Shown here piece by piece: positions 1 through 7,203 of a stretch of DNA of 64,000 bases (position 1 is the first letter of the stretch; each line of letters opens with the position of its first letter). The position numbers were made by a program, and so were the translations under genes. Under the pieces are notes generated by a model. That model saw only the letters and a program-made list of their open reading frames with translations. It was not told the origin of the DNA and searched no databases. Source of the stretch: Selenomonas sp. (lineage in GTDB: Bacteria > Bacillota > Negativicutes > Selenomonadales > Selenomonadaceae); the NCBI GenBank assembly GCA_018052705.1, contig JAGPMW010000008.1, positions 1 to 64,000 on the forward strand. Direction: 5' to 3'.

Positions 1-10
1 TCAATAATAT

Positions 11-124
11 CCAGTGACGATAGCTGAGTGGTACCACCTGTTCCCATACCGAACACAGTAGTTAAGCACTCATACGCCGAAAGTACTTGTCTGGAAACGG
101 GCTGGGAGGATAGGGCGTTGCTGG
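11..124 (+). rRNA. rrf: 5S rRNA, first copy
   Basis: Contains the conserved 5S core (GGTACCACCTGTTCCCATAC then CCGAACACAGTAGTTAAG) and complementary ends (CCAGTGACG with CGTTGCTGG, with wobbles). It is the end of an rRNA operon whose 23S gene would lie upstream of the window. Confidence 0.95.
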
Positions 125-131
125 TTTGAAT

Positions 132-245
132 CTAGTAGCGATAGCTGAGTGGTACCACCTGTTCCCATACCGAACACAGTAGTTAAGCACTCATACGCCG
201 AAAGTACTTGTCTGGAAACGGGCTGGGAGGATAGGGAGCTGCTAG
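132..245 (+). rRNA. rrf: 5S rRNA, second tandem copy
   Basis: Identical to the first 5S through its interior. Only the terminal helix differs (CTAGTAGC pairing with GCTGCTAG), so the helix is kept by paired changes. Only seven bases separate the two copies. Confidence 0.95.
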
Positions 246-271
246 TTCAGAACTGGTTTTACCAGTATGAT

Positions 272-347
272 TCCTCGATAGCTCAGCCGGTAGAGCACCT
301 GACTGTTAATCAGGCTGTCGCAGGTTCGAATCCTGCTCGAGGAGCCA
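272..347 (+). tRNA. tRNA-Asn(GTT)
   Basis: Full cloverleaf with encoded CCA; anticodon loop CTGTTAA. First of 15 tRNA genes following the 5S genes. Confidence 0.96.
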
Positions 348-370
348 ATATGTTAATACCCTGGGGTGAT

Positions 371-447
371 TGGGGTATAGCCAAGTCGGTTAAGGCACGG
401 GACTTTGACTCCCGCATCCGCTGGTTCGAATCCAGCTACCCCAGCCA
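371..447 (+). tRNA. tRNA-Gln(TTG)
   Basis: Acceptor TGGGGTA pairs with TACCCCA (U-A at the first pair, as in many Gln tRNAs); anticodon TTG; CCA encoded. Confidence 0.95.
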
Positions 448-452
448 GATAT

Positions 453-528
453 GGTTCACTAGCTCAGTTGGTAGAGCACCTGACTTTTAATCAGGGTGTC
501 CCGGGTTCGAATCCCGGGTGAGCCACCA
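453..528 (+). tRNA. tRNA-Lys(TTT)
   Basis: Acceptor GGTTCAC/GTGAGCC, anticodon TTT, CCA encoded. Confidence 0.96.
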
Positions 529-552
529 ATATATATCCACTTGATTGTTATT

Positions 553-627
553 GGCGCGTTGGTCAAGCGGTTAAGACACCGCCCTTTCACGGCGGCTTCA
601 TGGGTTCGAATCCCATACGCGTCACCA
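553..627 (+). tRNA. tRNA-Glu(TTC)
   Basis: Anticodon TTC in loop CTTTCAC; CCA encoded. This is the TTC partner of the three CTC isoacceptors near 49.6 kb. Confidence 0.96.
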
Positions 628-636
628 TTTTATCAT

Positions 637-712
<76 letters not shown>

Positions 713-718
713 TTTTAT

Positions 719-794
719 GGGCGATTAGCTCAGCTGGGAGAGCGCCTGCCTTACAAGCAGGATGTCAGCAGTTCGATCCTGTTATCGCCCACCA
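719..794 (+). tRNA. tRNA-Val(TAC)
   Basis: Acceptor GGGCGAT/ATCGCCC, anticodon TAC, CCA encoded. Confidence 0.96.
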
Positions 795-800
795 TTTTAT

Positions 801-877
801 GGCCCGGTAGTTTAGTTGGTTAGAATGCCGCCCTGTCACGGCGGAGGTCAAGGGTTCAAGTCCCTTTCGGGTCGCCA
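801..877 (+). tRNA. tRNA-Asp(GTC)
   Basis: Anticodon GTC, discriminator G typical of tRNA-Asp, CCA encoded. Confidence 0.96.
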
Positions 878-879
878 TT

Positions 880-908
880 TTGATTATTGCACTATTTAGT
901 GTTATAAT
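880..908 (+). promoter_or_regulatory. Internal promoter of the tRNA cluster
   Basis: TTGATT (880-885), a 17-base spacer and TATAAT (903-908) lie in the longest spacer of the cluster, just before tRNA-Phe. The downstream tRNAs can therefore be transcribed independently of the rRNA promoter. Confidence 0.7.
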
Positions 909-926
909 ATATTACTTGTAAAAAAT

Positions 927-1002
927 GCCTCGGTAGCTCAGTCGGTAGAGCAGGGGACTGAAAATCCCCGTGTCAGTGGTTCGATTCCGCTCTGAGGCAC
1001 CA
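927..1002 (+). tRNA. tRNA-Phe(GAA)
   Basis: Anticodon GAA; acceptor GCCTCGG/CTGAGGC; CCA encoded. Confidence 0.96.
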
Positions 1003-1011
1003 TTTTTTCAA

Positions 1012-1087
1012 GCTGGTGTAGCTCAATTGGTAGAGCAGCTGACTTGTAATCAGCAGGTTGGGGGTTCAATTCCTCTCGCCAGCTCCA
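1012..1087 (+). tRNA. tRNA-Thr(TGT)
   Basis: Anticodon TGT; acceptor GCTGGTG pairs with CGCCAGC; CCA encoded. Confidence 0.95.
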
Positions 1088-1100
1088 TTTTGCTTTCTAT

Positions 1101-1174
<74 letters not shown>

Positions 1175-1193
1175 TTTTGTTATTTTTGATACT

Positions 1194-1282
1194 GCCGGGG
1201 TGGCGGAACTGGCAGACGCAACGGACTTAAAATCCGTCGGTTGGAGACAACCGTACCGGTTCGATTCCGGTCCTCGGCACCA
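1194..1282 (+). tRNA. tRNA-Leu(TAA)
   Basis: Class II tRNA with a long variable arm; anticodon TAA; CCA encoded. Confidence 0.95.
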
Positions 1283-1317
1283 CCATTTGTATTGTCTCTC
1301 AATTAAATAGTTATTAT

Positions 1318-1404
1318 GCGGACGTGGCGGAATCGGCAGACGCGCTAGTTTCAGGTACTAGTGGTAGTGATATCGTGGAGGTTCAAGTCCTCTCGTCCGC
1401 ACCA
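1318..1404 (+). tRNA. tRNA-Leu(CAG), copy 1
   Basis: Class II; stem CTAGT/ACTAG around loop TTCAGGT gives anticodon CAG. Part of a tandemly duplicated segment. Confidence 0.94.
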
Positions 1405-1421
1405 TTTTTTTAGTTATGCAT

Positions 1422-1507
1422 GCGGTTGTGGCGGAATTGGCAGACGCGCTACTTTGAGGGGGTAGTGTTCACAAGACGTATGGGTTCAAGTCCCATCAAC
1501 CGCACCA
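1422..1507 (+). tRNA. tRNA-Leu(GAG), copy 1
   Basis: Class II; stem CTACT/GGTAG around loop TTGAGGG gives anticodon GAG; CCA encoded. Confidence 0.93.
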
Positions 1508-1560
1508 TATATATTTATGGTGTTTTTTATTGGTTAATCCTTCAATTAAATAGTTATTAT

Positions 1561-1647
1561 GCGGACGTGGCGGAATCGGCAGACGCGCTAGTTTCAGGTA
1601 CTAGTGGTAGTGATATCGTGGAGGTTCAAGTCCTCTCGTCCGCACCA
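1561..1647 (+). tRNA. tRNA-Leu(CAG), copy 2
   Basis: Identical to the copy at 1318. Confidence 0.94.
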
Positions 1648-1666
1648 TTTTTTGTAAGTTATGCAT

Positions 1667-1752
1667 GCGGTTGTGGCGGAATTGGCAGACGCGCTACTTT
1701 GAGGGGGTAGTGTTCACAAGACGTATGGGTTCAAGTCCCATCAACCGCACCA
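1667..1752 (+). tRNA. tRNA-Leu(GAG), copy 2
   Basis: Identical to the copy at 1422; last gene of the cluster. Confidence 0.93.
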
Positions 1753-1770
1753 TATATTATGAATTCAGCT

Positions 1771-1804
1771 CAGACGGGGATGTATTTCCGTTTGGGTTTT
1801 TTTA
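1771..1804 (+). terminator. Terminator of the rRNA-tRNA cluster
   Basis: CAGACGG pairs with CCGTTTG (one G-U) and is followed by GGTTTTTTT. Confidence 0.75.
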
Positions 1805-1852
1805 GTTATCTGTAGTTTATTCTTGTCTGATACCGATGTGGGGGCGATCTAT

Positions 1853-3181
1853 ATGTATTACTGGCGAATCCTGCTGCTGCTCGTTTTTATACTGCCCATT
1901 CGGTTGCCATTGATTGAGGCAGCAGCTACGAATCAGGCGGATCTTTATTTTCTTTCGGCATTGGTATCCATGGCGTCATATAGTGATGAATTGGATCTTA
2001 CGGCGCGTGATTGGCTTGAGGGAGCAGGCTGGACTTTTGAAAGCTATGAGACCGTATCGTCAGCAGCTGAAGGGCGATTCCATCTTGTGCACAGAGTATT
2101 GCCATCGGGCAACATAATGTATGTCCTGGCCTTTCCCGGAACGGAGCGCCTGAATGATGCTAAAGTAGATCTGAGGCTTTCCCGTGTGCCATTTGGCGGA
2201 AGCAATTCAGTTGAATTCCAAAAATTTGCGGGATTGCAGGATGTACCTGTGGGAACCCCCAGGGTTCATCGTGGCTTTAATGATTATACTAGTGCAGCGC
2301 TTTTTCAGGAACCGTTGAAAGCTTTTGAAGGGCAGACTGCCGGCGAACATATTGCGCATGAGCTGAAGCAGCATCCAAAGGAACGATTATATCTGACGGG
2401 ACATAGCCTGGGCGGTGCGGCAGCAACTTTAGCGGCTGCCAGACTGGCGGATATGGGGGTGGCGCCAGATCAGCTGCAGGTAGTTACTTTTGGTGCGCCA
2501 GCGGTAGGGGATAAATCATTTGCCAGACATTATCATTCGCGGATGAATTTGACACGTGTTGTTATCGATGGCGATCCGGTCAAGAGTGTATTGCAGTCTA
2601 TGTCTGGTCGATTTGCTCAGTTTGGTGAGACGGTAAGATGGGCTGAGAATCGAAATTCTGAACGATTTGCGCATGATATGACTGTCTATCTGGACCAGGC
2701 TTTGCGTAATTATTATAATTCGAAAAATGTGGCGCAACCTAAGGATACAGAATTATTGACGGGCAATGTAAAGAAAAAAACGGCAGGGATCTATGTCGCG
2801 CCATTTGCTATCCACCTTGATTCGCATATTGAATCAGATTTGCCATATATGAAGGCCTCCTTGCAGGAAGCGCTGGCGGCAGGCTATGCGAATATTACTT
2901 TTGCCCCAGCAACTGCAGCATCAGATACTATCGATGATTTATGCCATCAGGCAGCGTCTCAGGGGATGAACTATCTGCTCATCGAGCGCTTTCAAGGGCT
3001 GCGGATAAAGAATGAATCCTATAATTTCCGGTTGCAGATGGATGAAGAATTGTATGATATTCATGGTAATCTGCTTACGATGCAGTCAACCAGTACTACA
3101 GCCAGGAATCTGACGCCTATTGAGGGTATGTTATATCTTCAATATGCCGGAAGTGAGCAGCGGGGAAAGTTTATCCACTGA
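1853..3181 (+). CDS. Exported class 3 lipase-like hydrolase
   Basis: Predicted secreted or periplasmic alpha/beta hydrolase of the lipase class 3 family, acting on acyl esters of unknown identity. I chose the ATG at 1853 (442 residues) because a G-run sits about eight bases upstream and a hydrophobic signal sequence follows at once (residues 2-25, ending in AAA); a TTG ten codons earlier is possible. The nucleophile elbow GHSLGG is near residues 183-188. A downstream Asp in DGDP and a His in FAHDM fit the family's Ser-Asp-His triad. The last 130 residues are outside the lipase fold and I do not recognise them. It is monocistronic, behind the tRNA terminator. Confidence 0.8.
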   Translation: MYYWRILLLLVFILPIRLPLIEAAATNQADLYFLSALVSMASYSDELDLTARDWLEGAGWTFESYETVSSAAEGRFHLVHRVLPSGNIMYVLAFPGTERLNDAKVDLRLSRVPFGGSNSVEFQKFAGLQDVPVGTPRVHRGFNDYTSAALFQEPLKAFEGQTAGEHIAHELKQHPKERLYLTGHSLGGAAATLAAARLADMGVAPDQLQVVTFGAPAVGDKSFARHYHSRMNLTRVVIDGDPVKSVLQSMSGRFAQFGETVRWAENRNSERFAHDMTVYLDQALRNYYNSKNVAQPKDTELLTGNVKKKTAGIYVAPFAIHLDSHIESDLPYMKASLQEALAAGYANITFAPATAASDTIDDLCHQAASQGMNYLLIERFQGLRIKNESYNFRLQMDEELYDIHGNLLTMQSTSTTARNLTPIEGMLYLQYAGSEQRGKFIH

Positions 3182-3183
3182 TC

Positions 3184-3206
3184 AAGTGCTGCCTGAAACA
3201 GCACTT
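3184..3206 (+). terminator. Weak hairpin after the lipase gene
   Basis: AAGTGCTG/CAGCACTT with a 7-base loop directly after the stop codon, but no real U-run follows, so termination here is uncertain. Confidence 0.4.
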
Positions 3207-3249
3207 CTGCATATTGTATCTTGAATACAGATAATATTCTGAAATATTA

Positions 3250-3278
3250 TTGACAAACAGCAGGCAATAGGGTATATT
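3250..3278 (+). promoter_or_regulatory. Strong promoter of a short orphan transcript
   Basis: Perfect -35 TTGACA (3250-3255), 17-base spacer, TATATT (3273-3278). No gene of normal size follows before the terminator at 3394-3455. Confidence 0.7.
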
Positions 3279-3285
3279 ATAGATA

Positions 3286-3458
3286 AGCCAAAGGAAACAG
3301 CATCCAATGGCAGCCGACATGTAACCAGAAGCAAGGAGGAGATTCCAATGGGCAGGTAATACCCATGGAAGTATGAACATGGTGAATAAAACAGTACAAG
3401 GAAAATAACCATCAGCAGGTGACGAGAAAGCCGCTGATGGTTATTTTCTTTGTACATG
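3286..3458 (+). ncRNA. Predicted ~170-nt orphan transcript (sRNA or micro-ORF mRNA)
   Basis: Bounded by the promoter at 3250 and a strong intrinsic terminator. Inside it, AAGGAGG (3333-3339) lies eight bases before ATG GGC AGG TAA (3348-3359), a three-codon frame with an ideal SD. An 11-codon frame begins at 3373 without an SD. Function unknown; it may be a regulatory RNA that displays an SD, or a minimal-ORF leader. Confidence 0.5.
3394..3455. terminator. Strong hairpin terminator
   Basis: GTACAA and GAAAATAACCATCAGC are mirrored by GCTGATGGTTATTTTC and TTGTAC; one arm ends in a T-rich run. It would work in either direction. Confidence 0.85.
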
Positions 3459-3470
3459 AATACGAGCAAC

Positions 3471-3526
3471 CCTATAAATATAAGACGCATTCCTAGCCGT
3501 AAAGAAATGCGTCTTATATTTATAGG
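3471..3526. terminator. Terminator of the YvyF-like gene
   Basis: Perfect 21-base inverted repeat starting CCTATAAATATAAGACG, with a 14-base loop. It overlaps the stop codon of the minus-strand gene at 3520. Confidence 0.75.
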
Positions 3527-4011
3527 TCTCTTTCAACGCCGGGAATCCAGTGCAGGTGTATTTTCTTTTTACTGGTTGAATCTGGTTCGGTGTTTTTTAC
3601 ATGCGGCAAAGTTTTCCCTGCAGGGGCAGGCGCTGTCGGATATCGCTTCAAATTCTGACGTTCGTTGGCATCCTGGACCTCTTTCTCTAATCGGCTCAGG
3701 CAGCGCGGGCAATACATACCGTGCATGATTGGTTTGCCGCAGGCACTGCAGGGATAGGTTACATGCCCGCCCGTCGTAATAAATTGCCCGCGCTGCACCA
3801 TCTCGAGAACCAGATCATAGTCTGCGTCGATCTCATCACAGATCTGCTGAATGGTTGATTTCGGATGCGACCGTACGTAATCGAGAATCAGGTTTTCTTC
3901 TTCGCGGCGTTTATCGTAGCAGCTGGGGCAGATACCGAGGCCCATGTCAGTAAAAAGTTTGCCACAGACGGGGCAGTTACGTAATTTATTCTTGGTCAGC
4001 AAGTTTGACAT
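3520..4011 (-). CDS. YvyF-like zinc-finger protein (flagellar-operon family)
   Basis: About 163 residues. Two zinc-knuckle pairs are visible: CPVCGK/CPSCYDK near the N-terminus, and CSACGKPI/CPRCLSR around residues 92-110. A predicted helix-turn-helix-like segment lies between them (IQQICDEIDADYDLVLEMVQ). This layout matches the YvyF family found beside flgM in flagellated Firmicutes, whose function is poorly defined. I start at the second ATG (4011) because GGAAAGG abuts the first ATG at 4020 but lies nine bases from this one. No flagellar genes are visible nearby, so its role here is open. Confidence 0.65.
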   Translation of the reverse strand: MSNLLTKNKLRNCPVCGKLFTDMGLGICPSCYDKRREEENLILDYVRSHPKSTIQQICDEIDADYDLVLEMVQRGQFITTGGHVTYPCSACGKPIMHGMYCPRCLSRLEKEVQDANERQNLKRYPTAPAPAGKTLPHVKNTEPDSTSKKKIHLHWIPGVERDL

Positions 4012-4100
4012 AGTACTCATCCTTTCCGGTGCTGTCCGTTGCCTGAGCCGGCCAGGCCGCAGCTATGCAGCGTGCATTTAGTGATGCAATTTGAATTAGC

Positions 4101-4493
4101 TCAGGCTTTTGGGGTTGGATCTTCCTTTTCTCCGGCATATTTGAGGAGAATATGACCACTTTTTCGATTGGTTGCTAAAGGAATATTATGAACATCACAG
4201 AGGCGCAGCAGAGCATTGATGTCTGGCTCATGCGGCTGAGAGGTCAGTGGGTCCCGCAGGAAAATAACATAGTCGATCTGTTCTGTTGCGACCATTGCGC
4301 CAATTTGCTGATCACCGCCGAGGGGACCGGACATCATGGTTTCGACATTAAGGCCAAAGGTGTCACTGATGAGTGTACCTGTCGTATGGGTGGCAACCAG
4401 ATGGAATTTAGCCAGCAGGTCTTTGTGGTGACCGACGAATTCCAACATCTCATTTTTTTTCTTATCATGGGCAATTAAAGCAATAGTTTTCAT
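4101..4493 (-). CDS. mgsA: Methylglyoxal synthase
   Basis: Converts dihydroxyacetone phosphate to methylglyoxal and phosphate, a cytosolic bypass of lower glycolysis. The 130-residue length is typical. The N-terminal [10 protein letters not shown], the [11 protein letters not shown] segment carrying the catalytic Asp, and HNIPLATN near the C-terminus are all family signatures. The start has the SD AAAGGAG. A TTTACG-17-TATACT promoter lies upstream on the minus strand. The next minus-strand gene (3520) is about 90 bases downstream and could be cotranscribed. Confidence 0.95.
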   Translation of the reverse strand: MKTIALIAHDKKKNEMLEFVGHHKDLLAKFHLVATHTTGTLISDTFGLNVETMMSGPLGGDQQIGAMVATEQIDYVIFLRDPLTSQPHEPDINALLRLCDVHNIPLATNRKSGHILLKYAGEKEDPTPKA

Positions 4494-4545
4494 AGCAGCA
4501 TCTCCTTTTGTTTTGTGTACTTAGATTATAAGTTGTCCTTATTTT

Positions 4546-4574
4546 AGTATAGTCTATTTTACTGAGAGCGTAAA
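4546..4574 (-). promoter_or_regulatory. mgsA promoter
   Basis: Minus-strand TTTACG (4574-4569), 17-base spacer, TATACT (4551-4546). Confidence 0.6.
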
Positions 4575-4670
4575 GAATTTTTCACTAATTTTATTGAATT
4601 CAGAATAATGATAGGCTTTTGATAGACTGTGGATAGAAAATTTAAGTTCAATAGCGGGAACTTTCTTTGG

Positions 4671-4856
4671 TATACTGATAATTAACAAACTAACCACTTA
4701 GACGATAGTGGCGGCAATATGAAGCGGGAAATCATACTAGTTAGGTAGTGAATTAATTTAAATAAGGGAGATTAAAGGATGGACATGAAACTTAAAGCAA
4801 CGCAGGCTGATGCGATCGACGAATAGGCCCAAGGAGGAATTCAAGGCATGTTTTAG
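4671..4856 (+). other. Gene-poor stretch with two micro-ORFs
   Basis: The space between mgsA and the gene at 4974 (about 480 bases) holds no ordinary gene. TATACT at 4671 could be a -10 but lacks a good -35. Two very short frames carry SDs: ATG 4779 to TAG 4826 (15 codons, preceded by GGGAG and AAAGG), and ATG TTT TAG at 4848-4856, preceded by AAGGAGG (4831-4837). Neither resembles a known peptide. Confidence 0.3.
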
Positions 4857-4901
4857 CGGCTGATATTTGGTTAATTTCACATTATAATTACGTGATTCCC
4901 T

Positions 4902-4928
4902 TAGAGTTTTAATGTACGTCCCCGATAA
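4902..4928 (+). promoter_or_regulatory. Possible sigma-28-type promoter
   Basis: TAGA (4902-4905), 15 bases, then CCCGATAA (4921-4928). The B. subtilis SigD consensus is TAAA-N15-GCCGATAT, so this matches at most positions. It lies about 46 bases before the start codon at 4974. Confidence 0.35.
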
Positions 4929-4973
4929 TGTAGCTACAGGATAGTTCCTGATATTGAAAAGGGGGTGTGCAGG

Positions 4974-5351
4974 ATGAGTGTTCGCGCCATTGCTGGAGCC
5001 AGCAGGACCAACAGCTTGTCATATAGAGCTCGATCGACGGCTTCATCTTCGCCTGTAAAGGCAAAGGCAGTCTCGGGGGCGTTCAGCGAAGTGCTGTCTC
5101 AATTTACGGGAACAGCGGGGACAGGCGATTTTGACCGTGAGGGTGTTGAAGATACAAGCAATGTAACGAAGATATTGCCGAACGGGCCGCTGGGTCTAAT
5201 GAAGAGGCAGGGAGCCAGAGAAATATCGGAGATGAGGTTTAGTGATGCCAGCGTGCAGCAGAATATACCGGCAGCCGCAAATACATTCACACAAGCCTAT
5301 TCGTCCGGCGATGATCTTTCGTCAGGTACCCTGTTCAGCGTGACTGTCTGA
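4974..5351 (+). CDS. Hypothetical Ser/Ala-rich protein
   Basis: A 125-residue protein I do not recognise. The ATG at 4974 is eight bases after GGGGG; a GTG nine bases upstream is too close to that SD. There is no signal peptide or membrane segment. The N-terminal 40 residues are rich in Ser, Ala, Arg and Thr, and the rest is Gly/Ser/Thr-rich with low predicted order, resembling small structural or export-apparatus-associated proteins. The possible sigma-28 promoter and the YvyF-like gene on the other side of mgsA hint at a flagellar regulon link, but that is inference. Confidence 0.5.
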   Translation: MSVRAIAGASRTNSLSYRARSTASSSPVKAKAVSGAFSEVLSQFTGTAGTGDFDREGVEDTSNVTKILPNGPLGLMKRQGAREISEMRFSDASVQQNIPAAANTFTQAYSSGDDLSSGTLFSVTV

Positions 5352-5461
5352 TGAAAGAGAACATCAGCTGCAGTGAAGAGTAGCTGGCACAATGAACATG
5401 TGTTGTATGGAATTTGTACCCAGCGAAGGGGAATTTAGAGATAATGGAATATCGAATCAAC

Positions 5462-5498
5462 AAATAGCCGTCAGAATTTTTGCTGACGGCTATTTTTA
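5462..5498. terminator. znuA terminator
   Basis: AAATAGCCGTCAG/CTGACGGCTATTT, a 13-bp perfect stem with A- and T-rich flanks; usable from both strands. Confidence 0.85.
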
Positions 5499-5515
5499 TA
5501 TGAAGGGGTGCGGTG

Positions 5516-6436
5516 TTATTGTAATGCTTTCCTGAGGGTGTCCATATTTTGATGCATGATGTCAATATAGGCGTTGAGTGCAGATTCATCGGCTTTGCCA
5601 GTTACGATGGGATCAAGCGCATAAATACTGGCGCCAGTCTCTCGGGCAATTGTCTGCGCCGAACTTGGTGAGTACTGGGGTTCCGTGAACAATATCTTGA
5701 CTGGCAGGGCATTGACCTGTCTGATGGTATTTTCGAGTTCCGTTGGGGTAGGCTCTGTGCCTGGTTCACGTTCAATAACGCTGATGATATTGAGTCCGAA
5801 TTCTTTGGCGAAGTAAGGAAAAGCTTCGTGGAAGGTGACGATGTCCTTGTTCGGGACCTGATCGAGAGCTGCATGCATCTCTTTTTTCAAAGCTTCAAGT
5901 TTGGTGACATATATATCAGAATTTGCCTGATAGGCATCGGCATGCTGTGGGTCAGCCGCTTTGAGCTGTTCCGTAATATTCTTGACCTGCTGGATTGCCG
6001 CCGTTACACTGAGCCAGACATGGGGGTTCTGTTCGCCATTCTCGCTCAGAAGCTCAATATTCTTTGACGCGTCAATGATTTTGAGGTTTTTCTGTTTTTG
6101 GATGACTTTGTCGAGGAAACTTTCCATTCCGGCACCATTGACTACAAAGGCATCGGCAGATTCCAATGTTTTCATATCTTGGGTGGTCAACTGGTAGTCA
6201 TGCAGACAGCCGGTCTGAGGCTTGGTCATATTGGTGACACTGACGCCGTCAATCCCGTGGGTGATATTGATGGTGGCAACGTACATAGGATAAAACGAAG
6301 TAACGACATGGAAAGAATCCTTCTGGGCAGTATTTTTCTGGCTGCTTCCCGACGTAGCGGGTGTGATCCCAGCGCAGCCAGTGAGCATCAGGCAAAAGAT
6401 TACGAGCAGGCAGAATAAGTTTCGATTGCATTTCAA
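5516..6436 (-). CDS. znuA: Zinc ABC transporter substrate-binding lipoprotein
   Basis: Captures Zn(II) outside the membrane for an ABC importer. The 306 residues begin with a lipoprotein signal ending in LMLTGC (lipobox Cys at 21). Metal-ligand histidines of the cluster A-I family are recognisable in CLHDYQ, NPHVWLS and TFHEAFPYF, with an acidic ligand in the LDPIVTG region. No His-rich loop is present. The start is TTG, supported by AGGAGG eight bases upstream. The permease and ATPase genes (znuB, znuC) are not adjacent: the downstream side ends in a terminator and the upstream gene is zur. Regulation by Zur is very likely from the operator at 6477. Confidence 0.92.
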   Translation of the reverse strand: MKCNRNLFCLLVIFCLMLTGCAGITPATSGSSQKNTAQKDSFHVVTSFYPMYVATINITHGIDGVSVTNMTKPQTGCLHDYQLTTQDMKTLESADAFVVNGAGMESFLDKVIQKQKNLKIIDASKNIELLSENGEQNPHVWLSVTAAIQQVKNITEQLKAADPQHADAYQANSDIYVTKLEALKKEMHAALDQVPNKDIVTFHEAFPYFAKEFGLNIISVIEREPGTEPTPTELENTIRQVNALPVKILFTEPQYSPSSAQTIARETGASIYALDPIVTGKADESALNAYIDIMHQNMDTLRKALQ

Positions 6437-6476
6437 GATAAAGACCTCCTGTATAGAAAAAAGACAGTAAAAAAAC

Positions 6477-6498
6477 TAAATAGTAAAATTACTATTTA
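6477..6498. promoter_or_regulatory. Zur operator
   Basis: Perfect 10-2-10 palindrome, TAAATAGTAA-AA-TTACTATTTA. The GTAA-N2-TTAC core resembles Gram-positive Zur boxes (GTAATnATTAC). It covers the predicted transcription start of znuA. Confidence 0.75.
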
Positions 6499-6500
6499 AT

Positions 6501-6529
6501 ATAATAGCACAGGTGTAGTATCATGACAA
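6501..6529 (-). promoter_or_regulatory. znuA promoter
   Basis: Minus-strand TTGTCA (6529-6524), 17-base spacer, TATTAT (6506-6501), placing the start inside the palindrome at 6477-6498. Confidence 0.7.
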
Positions 6530-6579
6530 GCAAAAAACGCAGTGGGAATTTCCCGCTGCGTTGAAATCGGATATAATTT

Positions 6580-7014
6580 TTATGGGTGGCTGTGTTTCTT
6601 TTGCTGGCAGTCATGGCAAAGACCATAGAATTCAAAGACATGTCCGGTAATTGTGAAGCCTTTTCTGGCGGCTTCCTGTTCGTAATGGTCGTTCATGGGG
6701 CAGATATCAATGCATTCCGTCTTACCGCATTCGGTGCAGACCAGATGATGATGATGATGTCCGGGCTGGGCTAATTCATAGACATTGCCGGCACTGCGAT
6801 AAATCTCATGAATGATATTCAGTTTAGTAAGCAGCGTGAGATTGCGGTAAATGGTGTCGAGTGATACATCCGGCTGCGTTTTTCGTACACTGGCCAACAG
6901 CTGCTGGGCGGTAGGGAAGCCGGAGAAATCTTCAAAGGCATTGAGGACAGCCCGCCGCTGTGGGGTAATTTTGTATCCTTGTGCCCGCAACTGGGCAAGA
7001 CTATCTGCTATCAT
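6580..7014 (-). CDS. zur: Fur-family regulator, probably zinc-sensing Zur
   Basis: A 144-residue Fur-family repressor. The N-terminal winged helix has YKITPQRRAVL and VSLDTIYRNLTLL. The HHHHHLVCTECGK...CIDICP region holds metal-site histidines and the first CxxC, and LCHDCQ near the C-terminus is the second CxxC of the structural zinc site. Sequence alone cannot separate Fur, Zur and PerR, but the position directly upstream of znuA and the operator between them favour Zur. ATG with AGGAG eight bases upstream. It has its own promoter (TTGCTT-17-TATCAT at 7080-7052). Confidence 0.85.
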   Translation of the reverse strand: MIADSLAQLRAQGYKITPQRRAVLNAFEDFSGFPTAQQLLASVRKTQPDVSLDTIYRNLTLLTKLNIIHEIYRSAGNVYELAQPGHHHHHLVCTECGKTECIDICPMNDHYEQEAARKGFTITGHVFEFYGLCHDCQQKKHSHP

Positions 7015-7051
7015 GCTACCATCTCCTGACTAATTTTTATGGACTGGTCTC

Positions 7052-7080
7052 ATGATAGCACAGCAATATGGGAAAAGCAA
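7052..7080 (-). promoter_or_regulatory. zur promoter
   Basis: Minus-strand TTGCTT (7080-7075), 17-base spacer, TATCAT (7057-7052). Confidence 0.55.
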
Positions 7081-7203
7081 AAAAAGGGACTACCGGCCGT
7101 GTCGGCAGGCTCGATGCAGTGCTTCAGAATGATGGGGCATTCGCTTTTGACCGGTTCGTGTTATACTTAAGACTGAGAACAATGGAGCGAAAGGATGGTT
7201 TGA

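Larger units (their letters stand above)
1299..1752 (+). repeat. Tandem duplication of a two-tRNA unit
   Basis: The segment beginning TCAATTAAATAGTTATTATG at 1299 with Leu(CAG) and Leu(GAG) recurs at 1542. The offset is 243 bases for the first tRNA and 245 for the second, because the internal spacer differs by two bases. The four tRNA sequences are pairwise identical, which implies a recent event or gene conversion. Confidence 0.9.

Noticed and set aside
5352-5461. znuB or znuC downstream of znuA
   Set aside because: Only about 110 bases without a reading frame, and a terminator directly follows znuA.
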